From IMG/VR virus record IMGVR_UViG_3300046169_000113, positions 1 through 45,767 of that record: DNA of 45,767 bases; one strand, written 5' to 3'. Position 1 is the stretch's first letter, and each line of letters starts with the position of its first letter. Below are positions 40,400-45,767 of the stretch, in pieces. The position numbers and the translations under genes are program-made. The stretch is from a virus. The notes beneath the pieces were generated by a model, which ran no database searches, had not been told where the DNA came from, and saw only the letters and a program-made list of their open reading frames with translations.

Positions 40400-41890
40400 T
40401 TACGTTGAGTGCTTAGCTTTTAGACCTTTGTAGCGGTTTTTGACGAGTGAAAGACATTTGTACCGCACTTCATCATAAAGGTGATCTTCGGCGTCGGTGT
40501 CAACGTCTTCTGGGTCATTTTCATCTCTTGGTAGTACTGGTAAAAGGTCGAATGATGCTGTGCAATTTTCGCAGAAAAAGATGCCTGGTCCTTCACCGCT
40601 TAAAGAAGCTTTTAACCTATCTCGGAGCAATTGTAAACCATTCTTGCGTGACCCTTTGCTTTTATCTGACTTAAGCCACTTGACTTTTTTCTTTTCCATT
40701 TTGGTGGCAACACAGTCGACGGACTTGTCGTCATTAGAAAAGATGGAGCTGTCCGCAGGTCCGGCTACGGCTTTTGACTTAACCCAACCTTGCTCTACAA
40801 GCTGCCTTTCTCTTTTTGCAATCCCTTCGGCCACTTCTTCAGATCCTAGTTTTAAACCAGCATTGGTGCCAGGCCCTCCTTTTGATCCATACCACTCTGC
40901 GATCCTAATCAAAGTGCCTTTTGGCGGGCAGAATCTTTTGCCGGAAGGATAATCTTTAGAAGGTGGAAAACGGACTTCTTCACCGTTAGCTTCTGCCCAC
41001 CAACCCACAGAAAAAGGTTTTGAAGAGCCCCAGTCAAACGAGCGGTCGATTTTCCAATTAGAAGGGATTTTGAACCTGGGTAGACGTAAGATGTCGCTAT
41101 CCCAAACGTCGTCCAGGGCACCGCCTGCGACAATGTTCCAATCACCATCTTTCATAGCCGCAACTAAAGCCGGATCGCCTAATCCTTCTAGACGGTCTAA
41201 GTAGTCAGGGTCGTTTTTCAAAAGCGTCGGATTGTCGCTAACTTTCGCAGGAATGTATTGCCTCAACATACCACCTTCTTTTTTAGGCGTCCTATTTACA
41301 GAAAGAGGTGGTGCGTAGGTCACAAATGTTTTTCTGACCCAGGTATGGCCTATGCCGCCTGGATTCGATCCGCAAAGAGCTAAAGGTAGTCTTGCTGACC
41401 AGTCTTCAGGTACTTGCAAGCCACCTAACCGGCACCGAGCTCTCAAATACCGGTAGATGCTTTCATTGAAGTGTGTAAGCTCATCAATCAATAAGACGTG
41501 AATCTCAGCTCCTTGATATTTGAACTTATCTTTTTCGTGTTGGCAGTGGCACAACCAGATTCTCGATTTGTTCCATTTGAACTCTAGGTAGTTTTTGCTC
41601 CCATTGTACTGGACTAAATCTTGGTCCATCCAATTGGCCAACATTTCCGGAAATGATCCAGGGCCTGTCATGTGGTTTTTGACTAGGTCGTCTGAAAGCC
41701 TACGAAAAAGGTAGACTTGGAGTCCGTCAATCAGACAACAAAGGTAGATTGCGAGCGCTCGCATTAAATGGCTTTTTCCGCCACCGGCAGCACCGCCATA
41801 CAAAATTTCGTTAGCGACAGACTGAAAAGCGACAGACTGTTGCCGGTGGAGCCTTAAATTGCATTCGTTTGAAGGTGGAGAATCAATCAC
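40400..41890 (-). CDS. terL: Terminase large subunit
   Basis: The protein has 496 aa. Walker A is GGAAGGGKSHLM (about residues 32-43) and Walker B is VLLIDELTHF. The C-terminal RNase H-like nuclease has the Asp of RSFDWGSSKP, the Asp of GPADSSIF and the Asp residues of TDAEDHLYDE. It packages and cuts DNA. The start is GTG (no ATG before it), placed eight bases after a -10 element, so the mRNA may be almost leaderless. It is separated from terS by an antisense island of small genes. Confidence 0.93.
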   Translation of the reverse strand: MIDSPPSNECNLRLHRQQSVAFQSVANEILYGGAAGGGKSHLMRALAIYLCCLIDGLQVYLFRRLSDDLVKNHMTGPGSFPEMLANWMDQDLVQYNGSKNYLEFKWNKSRIWLCHCQHEKDKFKYQGAEIHVLLIDELTHFNESIYRYLRARCRLGGLQVPEDWSARLPLALCGSNPGGIGHTWVRKTFVTYAPPLSVNRTPKKEGGMLRQYIPAKVSDNPTLLKNDPDYLDRLEGLGDPALVAAMKDGDWNIVAGGALDDVWDSDILRLPRFKIPSNWKIDRSFDWGSSKPFSVGWWAEANGEEVRFPPSKDYPSGKRFCPPKGTLIRIAEWYGSKGGPGTNAGLKLGSEEVAEGIAKRERQLVEQGWVKSKAVAGPADSSIFSNDDKSVDCVATKMEKKKVKWLKSDKSKGSRKNGLQLLRDRLKASLSGEGPGIFFCENCTASFDLLPVLPRDENDPEDVDTDAEDHLYDEVRYKCLSLVKNRYKGLKAKHST

Positions 41891-41898
41891 AGGCCATA

Positions 41899-41927
41899 AG
41901 TATAAAACAAGCGCGCAAAAAAGTAAA
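41899..41927 (-). promoter_or_regulatory. Promoter for terL, nearly leaderless
   Basis: On the minus strand TTTACT (41927-41922) and TATACT (41904-41899) are separated by 17 bases. The GTG start at 41890 is only eight bases beyond the -10, so the transcript would begin at or just before the start codon. The spacing differs from the repeated early promoter (N16). Confidence 0.6.
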
Positions 41928-41937
41928 TTAATTAGCG

Positions 41938-42020
41938 TTTTTGCTAAAATAAGTGTTTACATCTAGCAAAAAGTATCTATAGTCAAAGTTGTCACCAACT
42001 TATAACTACTAAGAACTATT
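41938..42020 (+). promoter_or_regulatory. Repeated promoter-leader, copy 3
   Basis: TTTACA at 41956-41961 and TATAGT at 41978-41983 have a 16-base spacer. TTTTTGCTA (41938-41946) and TAGCAAAAA (41964-41972) form a perfect 9-base inverted repeat around the -35. The leader ends ACTACTAAGAACTATTATG at 42021. Confidence 0.85.
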
Positions 42021-42194
42021 ATGAAAATCACAGCCACAAAACTCCAAGAAGAGATGAAAACTAAGTCCAAACGCCGACTGTGGGCTATTTACCACAAGCA
42101 TTCTGCCGGATCAACCGCTCGTTATCTTCGCCCTGAGCGCTCTAAAGCTCGCCACGAAGCAGCTTGGGCTGAAATTACGCGTCGCGCAAAATAA
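42021..42194 (+). CDS. Small basic protein, 57 aa
   Basis: It starts at the ATG closing promoter-leader copy 3: MKITATKLQEEMKTKSKRRL and on to RHEAAWAEITRRAK. It is Lys/Arg-rich and probably helical. No family is recognised. Expression is supported by the promoter and the exact placement of the start. Confidence 0.65.
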   Translation: MKITATKLQEEMKTKSKRRLWAIYHKHSAGSTARYLRPERSKARHEAAWAEITRRAK

Positions 42195-42213
42195 TAACAA
42201 ACCAATAACTACT

Positions 42214-42498
42214 ATGACAATACAACAACTAATTGAAACTCTAGAAGAAATTAAAGAGCACGTAAGTGAAGATGCGGAGGTTCGCTTTGCGAGCCAACCG
42301 TCGTGGCCATTCGAGTACAGCATCGCCGATGCGTACTTTTTAAATATGGACGCGCGCTTAGACCTCGCGCACCAGAATCATGGGGACTACTTTAAAGATA
42401 TAGATGAAATCAAAAAGGAAAAAGACGTGGTTTACCTTGAAGAAGGAAGCCAAATTGGATACTTACCTGGAGAAGCGAAAGAGCTAATCGGTTGGTAG
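42214..42498 (+). CDS. Conserved small protein of unknown function, 94 aa
   Basis: It contains a VRFASQPSWPFEYSIADAY segment and the C-terminal VVYLEEGSQIGYLPGEAKELIGW, a pattern I recall from a small protein family common on phages and plasmids, with no established function. It begins after an ACTACTATG context without its own promoter, so it is cotranscribed with the 57-aa gene. It is followed by a strong terminator. Confidence 0.75.
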   Translation: MTIQQLIETLEEIKEHVSEDAEVRFASQPSWPFEYSIADAYFLNMDARLDLAHQNHGDYFKDIDEIKKEKDVVYLEEGSQIGYLPGEAKELIGW

Positions 42499-42523
42499 TA
42501 CTAAGCATTGATCTTTAAGACAA

Positions 42524-42556
42524 GGGGCTCATCTAAATGGTGAGTCCCTTTTTTAT
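42524..42556 (+). terminator. Rho-independent terminator 1 of the cassette island
   Basis: GGGGCTCATC and GGTGAGTCCC pair over 10 positions (two G-T pairs) around a 5-base loop, followed by TTTTTTATTTT. It closes the transcript of the 42021-42498 genes, right before promoter-leader copy 4. Confidence 0.85.
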
Positions 42557-42562
42557 TTTAAG

Positions 42563-42645
42563 TTTTTGCTAAAATAAGTGTTTACATCTAGCAAAAAGTA
42601 TCTATAGTCAAAGTTGTCACCAACTTATAACTACTAAGAACTATT
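42563..42645 (+). promoter_or_regulatory. Repeated promoter-leader, copy 4
   Basis: The inverted-repeat arms are at 42563-42571 and 42589-42597, TTTACA at 42581-42586 and TATAGT at 42603-42608. The leader ends at the ATG 42646. By eye it is identical to copy 3 from the left arm to the start codon. Confidence 0.85.
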
Positions 42646-42903
42646 ATGAAAAAGCCATATATAACAATCAAACAATTCGCACAAATCGCTAAAGCGTTTT
42701 TGACTATTCAACGCTCATTAATACCGCATGAAAGTCATAAATCTCGCGTTGAGACTTTCATGACGTGGACCGGAAAAGACATGGTGACAGAGTTTGTCGC
42801 AAAAAACACTAGCAGAACCGGTCAGTTAGATCCCTCGCTCGATTATCAGTCGGTGTTGGAAGAAGTTGAAGAAGCTCTCCGCGAGATGACATCCAGAGCC
42901 TGA
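42646..42903 (+). CDS. Cassette small protein A, 85 aa
   Basis: It begins MKKPYITIKQFAQI and contains ETFMTWTGKDMVTEFVAKN. It is paralogous to the next cassette gene: the first seven residues and the FMTWTG(K/Q)(D/N)M core are shared. It is acidic and helical in the C-terminal part. No known family. Promoter and terminator flank it exactly. Confidence 0.75.
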   Translation: MKKPYITIKQFAQIAKAFLTIQRSLIPHESHKSRVETFMTWTGKDMVTEFVAKNTSRTGQLDPSLDYQSVLEEVEEALREMTSRA

Positions 42904-42920
42904 TTTGATCTTTAAGACAA

Positions 42921-42953
42921 GGGGCTCATCTAAATGGTGAGTCCCTTTTTTAT
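42921..42953 (+). terminator. Rho-independent terminator 2 of the cassette island
   Basis: Second identical copy of the GGGGCTCATC/GGTGAGTCCC hairpin with its T-run, 17 bases after the stop of cassette gene A. It lies directly before promoter-leader copy 5. Confidence 0.85.
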
Positions 42954-42959
42954 TTTAAG

Positions 42960-43042
42960 TTTTTGCTAAAATAAGTGTTTACATCTAGCAAAAAGTATCT
43001 ATAGTCAAAGTTGTCACCAACTTATAACTACTAAGAACTATT
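42960..43042 (+). promoter_or_regulatory. Repeated promoter-leader, copy 5
   Basis: The left inverted-repeat arm is at 42960-42968, TTTACA at 42978-42983, TATAGT at 43000-43005. The start is at 43043. Identical to copy 4. Confidence 0.85.
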
Positions 43043-43285
43043 ATGAAAAAGCCATATATTACCGAAGAGCAGCACCACGAAATCGTGTATAAATTTCACG
43101 ACGTAGACTACCCTCTCAACAAAGAAGCCATCGAGAACTTCATGACGTGGACCGGCCAAAACATGATTGACGATTTTATCGCAGAAAACTGCGGCGAGAA
43201 TTGGATAGAAGTTGAAAAATTTCTTGATGAAGCCAATCTGATTTACAATAAAGTCAAAGAAGATCTTATTAAAATGTTTTGCTAA
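43043..43285 (+). CDS. Cassette small protein B, 80 aa
   Basis: It is a paralogue of cassette protein A: MKKPYITEEQHHEIV, then ENFMTWTGQNMIDDFIAEN. It is acidic overall. Its last codons (TGC TAA) lie inside the left arm of the next promoter's inverted repeat, and no terminator separates it from the next gene, unlike the two cassettes before. Confidence 0.75.
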   Translation: MKKPYITEEQHHEIVYKFHDVDYPLNKEAIENFMTWTGQNMIDDFIAENCGENWIEVEKFLDEANLIYNKVKEDLIKMFC

Positions 43286-43358
43286 AATAAGTGTTTACAT
43301 CTAGCAAAAAGTATCTATAGTCAAAATTGTCACCAACTTATAACTACTGAGACATATT
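43277..43358 (+). promoter_or_regulatory. Repeated promoter-leader, copy 6
   Basis: TTTACA is at 43294-43299 and TATAGT at 43316-43321, with N16 spacing. The left arm (43277-43284, TTTTGCTA) overlaps the stop of cassette gene B. The leader differs slightly at its end (ACTACTGAGACATATTATG). Confidence 0.8.
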
Positions 43359-43631
43359 ATGAAAACACAAACACTTATTAAACGAGTACAATCTTGCTTC
43401 GACAAGGAGGATGCCTTGGAAAAGAGACTTGAAATGGCCGAATATCGCGAACGGCCTACTAAACAAATTAAAAACGCTATTGCCAGCAACTTGAGTACCG
43501 AGAATGGATACTTGGAAGAATTAGCACGCAGAGAGCACAACGGAGAAGCGATAGATTATGGCCGTTTTTACAGCGTAGCGGATATGGTAGCGGAAACAAT
43601 TGACGAAATGAAATTCCAAGGTGAACTATAA
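43359..43631 (+). CDS. Small protein, 90 aa
   Basis: It begins MKTQTLIKRVQSCFDKEDAL and is helical and charged. It has a KRLEMAEYRERPTKQIKNAI stretch whose MAEYRE string is also present in the DenV-type protein downstream (HLMAEYRELPR), possibly coincidence. It is driven by promoter-leader copy 6. No family recognised. Confidence 0.65.
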   Translation: MKTQTLIKRVQSCFDKEDALEKRLEMAEYRERPTKQIKNAIASNLSTENGYLEELARREHNGEAIDYGRFYSVADMVAETIDEMKFQGEL

Positions 43632-43656
43632 CATAAGCACACAAACCAAACCTACT

Positions 43657-43740
43657 ATGAACACAAAGCACGACGCCACACCACACCCTAACGATGATTT
43701 GATTAACAGCGACTTGTTAGCTTTTGTTAATTCTCTTTAA
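43657..43740 (+). CDS. Very short protein, 27 aa
   Basis: ATG at 43657 follows CCTACT, the same start context as neighbouring genes, and reads MNTKHDATPHPNDDLINSDL to a stop at 43738-43740. It lies between two better supported genes without overlap. Expression is uncertain. Confidence 0.3.
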   Translation: MNTKHDATPHPNDDLINSDLLAFVNSL

Positions 43741-43764
43741 AGCACGCAAGTACAAATAACTACC

Positions 43765-43908
43765 ATGAAAACAATCACAATAGACACACAATGCCAGAAA
43801 AGCATAGCACAAGGGGAAAAGAGAAAAGCCAAACTGGGAAATGCTGGATATGAGCTAATCCATTCATTCGGTGATTCACGATTTGTGACTTTATTGTACG
43901 AAAAATAA
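43765..43908 (+). CDS. Small protein, 47 aa
   Basis: It begins MKTITIDTQCQKSIAQGEKR and ends SFGDSRFVTLLYEK, an alpha then beta pattern. The start has an ACTACCATG context, and the stop is 15 bases before the DenV-type gene. No family recognised; continuous spacing supports it as a real gene. Confidence 0.5.
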   Translation: MKTITIDTQCQKSIAQGEKRKAKLGNAGYELIHSFGDSRFVTLLYEK

Positions 43909-43923
43909 CTACTAAGAACTACT

Positions 43924-44337
43924 ATGACTCGTATCAATTTAGTGTCTTCGTCTTCGTTGTCAGGTAAACACCTGATGGCGGAGTACCGCGAGCTGCCTCG
44001 CATTTTTACAGCGGTTCTCAAACTACAACGCTCCGGACTTAAGCCGAGCGATGTCTCTATGCCAAAAAAATATAAGCTAGGCGCCGGCCACAACAAGTTT
44101 TTCTATAACAAATGTGGATGGCTCAAAAACCGGTATAGTGATCTGTGTGCTGAACTTCTTGTCAGGAAATATGATCTAAATCTGGATATGTTTAACGACA
44201 TAATGGACGCAGCAGACACAATAGCGGATGAGTGGTGCGGTACATTTGAGCCGGATCCTGAGGACTTCTACTTGAATTTCGCTAGACTCGCTAAAAGGTC
44301 AGGCATGGATCGGGTTATTAGTGAACTGCAGTCATGA
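43924..44337 (+). CDS. denV-like: Pyrimidine-dimer DNA glycosylase, T4 endonuclease V-like
   Basis: The protein has 137 aa, about the size of T4 DenV. MTRINLV supplies the N-terminal Thr2 whose amino group is the nucleophile. HLMAEYRELPRIF places Arg22, Glu23 and Arg26 at the same positions as T4 DenV; Glu23 is the catalytic acid. YKLGAGHNKFFYNKCGWLKNRY follows in register. It excises UV-induced pyrimidine dimers in phage or host DNA. It has the ACTACTAAGAACTACTATG leader but no promoter of its own directly upstream. Confidence 0.95.
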   Translation: MTRINLVSSSSLSGKHLMAEYRELPRIFTAVLKLQRSGLKPSDVSMPKKYKLGAGHNKFFYNKCGWLKNRYSDLCAELLVRKYDLNLDMFNDIMDAADTIADEWCGTFEPDPEDFYLNFARLAKRSGMDRVISELQS

Positions 44338-44349
44338 AATTATTTTAAG

Positions 44350-44432
44350 TTTTTGCTAAAATAGGTGTTTACATCTAGCAAGAAGTGTCTATAGTCAGGA
44401 TTGTCACCAACTTATAACTACTAAGAACTACT
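44350..44432 (+). promoter_or_regulatory. Repeated promoter-leader, copy 7
   Basis: The left arm is at 44350-44358, TTTACA at 44368-44373, TATAGT at 44390-44395. The right arm is mutated (TAGCAAGAA) and a few other bases differ, so it is an older copy than 3-5. The leader ends ACTACTAAGAACTACTATG. A remnant of the cassette terminator's T-rich tail precedes it. Confidence 0.8.
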
Positions 44433-44753
44433 ATGAAATTACTAAAAGCATATCGCAACCTAAAAACTCAACTCGTAAATAGCTTAGGCGTAACAGAGTC
44501 TGAGGCTCACAAGCGGATTTTAACACAAATACGCGCACACAAATTCGACAAGCGCCACTGCTGTAGCATCAACAAAATCACAAAAAACACCGGCATCCGG
44601 AAACACTCTTCAAACTCTGACCTATACGCGGCGGTCAAAATCGGTGCTAAGCGTCATGTTTTTAACAGTAACTCTTGGGTAACTAAGCAAACTGCCATAA
44701 AACGCGCTAAACGCTTGCAAGCAAACATCGATAGCGGATTTTCTAAAGTTTAA
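44433..44753 (+). CDS. Hypothetical basic protein, 106 aa
   Basis: It is driven by promoter-leader copy 7. The protein is strongly basic (RILTQIRAHKFDKRHCCSINK; AIKRAKRLQ) and may bind nucleic acid. Its stop overlaps the convergent terS stop by a few bases. No family recognised. Confidence 0.65.
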   Translation: MKLLKAYRNLKTQLVNSLGVTESEAHKRILTQIRAHKFDKRHCCSINKITKNTGIRKHSSNSDLYAAVKIGAKRHVFNSNSWVTKQTAIKRAKRLQANIDSGFSKV

Positions 44754-45160
44754 GACTCTTCACTGGTAAGAGTGATATTGATTACAGGGGACTTGCCTTT
44801 CAGGGTAAGTTCCCTTTCGCTTTCATGGTTGTAGCCTTTCACCTTGCAAAGCTGTGTGAGCGCTCCTACGCGACTAGACCCGCTTTCCATAATATCATTC
44901 GCTTCTTTCCATAGGAGCGATTCTACGCGACTCTTGGTGATCAGAGATGACTTTTCGGACTCATCCATCAATTTCCGTATTTCTTTCTGTACGTCTGAAA
45001 GCCTGAGAAGCTCTTCGGCGATCTTCTTAGCAGTTTTTCTACCAGGTCTTAGGTTGGCTCGGTAAACGGCCGCGACAGGATTAAAGTCAATGACGTATTC
45101 CTGCGCAAAAGCTTTTACGCCTTCAGACCCAGGCCATTCTTTCGATCCGTAATGTGACAT
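44750..45160 (-). CDS. terS: Terminase small subunit (Terminase_2 family)
   Basis: The protein has 136 aa. KAFAQEYVIDFNPVAAVYRANLRPGRKTAKKIAEELLR is the N-terminal HTH of Terminase_2 proteins, which recognises the packaging site. DVQKEIRKLMDES follows, then a helical oligomerisation part and a C-terminal VINITL strand. It works with terL, encoded 2.9 kb away. A TTTACA-N17-TACAAT promoter ends six bases before its ATG. Confidence 0.88.
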   Translation of the reverse strand: MSHYGSKEWPGSEGVKAFAQEYVIDFNPVAAVYRANLRPGRKTAKKIAEELLRLSDVQKEIRKLMDESEKSSLITKSRVESLLWKEANDIMESGSSRVGALTQLCKVKGYNHESERELTLKGKSPVINITLTSEES

Positions 45161-45767
45161 TGCTCCATTGTATTACGCGCCGAGCATCTTGTAAAGTGAA
45201 AGTTTTTACTCGCGCGTGACACGGATTTTTCCGCATGGAGGAGACAGGTCGATAGATTCCAAACTTCCAAACTAAGAAACTTCCAAACTATCCCACCTGC
45301 TAAAAATTCCATTTGAGACCGGTTCCATAAATTTAAATTTTTCCCACTCCCAAAGGTTACTCTAAAATTGTTCTGGACTTATGGACTTATGACCGACAAA
45401 AACTATTTGACCATAAGTCCATACTTTTCGTCCAGTCCTTATATATATATGAAAAATTAAAAATGCGGTTTTAGTTGACTTCATTCCCCCTCTTAATATG
45501 TTAGGGACTTATGGTCAGTGTGGACAATGTTGACAACCGGTACCCTCCAGAGCTGACCATACTTTTTCATTCTCAAAAAAAGTAGGGACAAAATGCGGTT
45601 TTCGCAAAATTTCACCTCAAATGCAAAACTAATTTAGTACCGGCTAAAACTAATTTAGTACCGAAAAACGAGAAAACTGCTTAACTGGATTCTGACCAAA
45701 AACCTCGTTTTGACCACAAGTCCACAAGTCCACAACAATTCTAGGTCGACCCTTAAACAAAAGAAAA
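45161..45767. other. Non-coding, repeat-dense region; candidate origin, operator or packaging region
   Basis: No credible gene. It holds the terS promoter and several repeat families. TTCCAAACT occurs three times at 45257-45289. GGACTTATG occurs on either strand (45375, 45383, 45412 inverted, 45505), with variants CACAAGTCC at 45715 and 45723. An 18-base direct repeat ending TTTAGTACCG lies at 45625-45642 and 45646-45663. AAATGCGGTTTT occurs at 45461 and 45591. There is an AT-rich stretch ATATATATAT at 45441-45450. Iteron clusters beside an AT-rich run suggest a replication origin; regulator binding or packaging signals are alternatives. Confidence 0.55.
45167..45195 (-). promoter_or_regulatory. 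Promoter for terS, nearly leaderless
   Basis: On the minus strand TTTACA (45195-45190) and TACAAT (45172-45167) are 17 bases apart. The ATG at 45160 begins six bases after the -10, so transcription would start at about the start codon. A GGAG directly after the -10 lies too close to be a normal Shine-Dalgarno site. Confidence 0.6.

Larger units (their letters stand above)
42508..43059 (+). repeat. 155-bp direct repeat (42508-42662 and 42905-43059)
   Basis: By eye the two copies are identical. Each contains a Rho-independent terminator, the promoter with its inverted repeat, the leader and the first 17 coding bases (ATGAAAAAGCCATATAT). The offset is 397 bases. The repeat flanks one small gene exactly as an exchangeable cassette. 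Confidence 0.92.

Noticed and set aside
45115-45312. Minus-strand 65-aa frame upstream of terS
   Set aside because: It overlaps the terS start and promoter in another frame and has no recognisable protein pattern.
1-45767. Integrase, repressor, excisionase or attachment site
   Set aside because: No protein with tyrosine or serine recombinase motifs or a classic repressor arrangement was found, so temperate growth is not supported.
1-45767. tRNA genes, rRNA or terminal direct repeats at the window ends
   Set aside because: No cloverleaf with a TTC-loop sequence stood out, and the first and last bases do not repeat each other; a dedicated tRNA scan would settle the first point.

Overview
The window looks like an essentially complete genome, or one genome-length contig, of a tailed double-stranded DNA phage with a long non-contractile tail (siphovirus-like). 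It has portal, terminase, capsid, tail tube, tape measure with a G/GT-type frameshifted chaperone pair, and a TipJ-type tail tip protein. I see no integrase, repressor, attachment site, tRNA or rRNA, so a lytic lifestyle is likely. Nothing identifies the host. Most genes lack a Shine-Dalgarno sequence and start in an A/C-rich context such as AACCATG or ACTATG, and promoters look like ordinary sigma-70 promoters. This suggests a bacterium that relies little on Shine-Dalgarno pairing.

Layout. (1) About 1-13.2 kb, plus strand: a primase-helicase gene broken by about six frameshifts; a SleB-type endolysin; a nucleotide block (MazG-like/dNMP kinase fusion, thymidylate synthase-family enzyme with an Asn-to-Asp change, dCMP deaminase); a repeat-bearing frameshifted gene; then a replication block (DUF2800 nuclease-like protein, Enc34-type SSB, family A DNA polymerase, VRR-NUC nuclease, SNF2 helicase). 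(2) 13.2-17.7 kb, plus strand: small duplicated genes, then four tightly coupled genes (AAA+ ATPase, SGNH-like protein, aGPT-PPlase/amino-acid:DNA transferase-like protein, PLP enzyme), read here as a candidate DNA base hypermodification operon. (3) 17.6-41.9 kb, minus strand: structural and lysis genes, from the terminase large subunit down to the tail tip and an end fibre. (4) 41.9-44.8 kb, plus strand: an island of very small genes, several carrying the same promoter-leader and two the same terminator, plus a T4 DenV-type repair glycosylase. This island separates terL from terS. (5) 44.75-45.16 kb, minus strand: terminase small subunit. (6) 45.16-45.77 kb: non-coding, dense in short repeats.

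Working together. A TTTACA-N16-TATAGT promoter followed by a fixed leader ending in ACTATTATG occurs seven times and probably drives early and middle genes. TerS and TerL have different promoters (N17 spacing) so close to the start codon that their mRNAs would be nearly leaderless. The nucleotide block and the 13.9-17.7 kb operon together suggest a base hydroxymethylated as a nucleotide and further modified on DNA. The exact base and product are inference, and the SGNH-like protein and PLP enzyme are the least explained parts.
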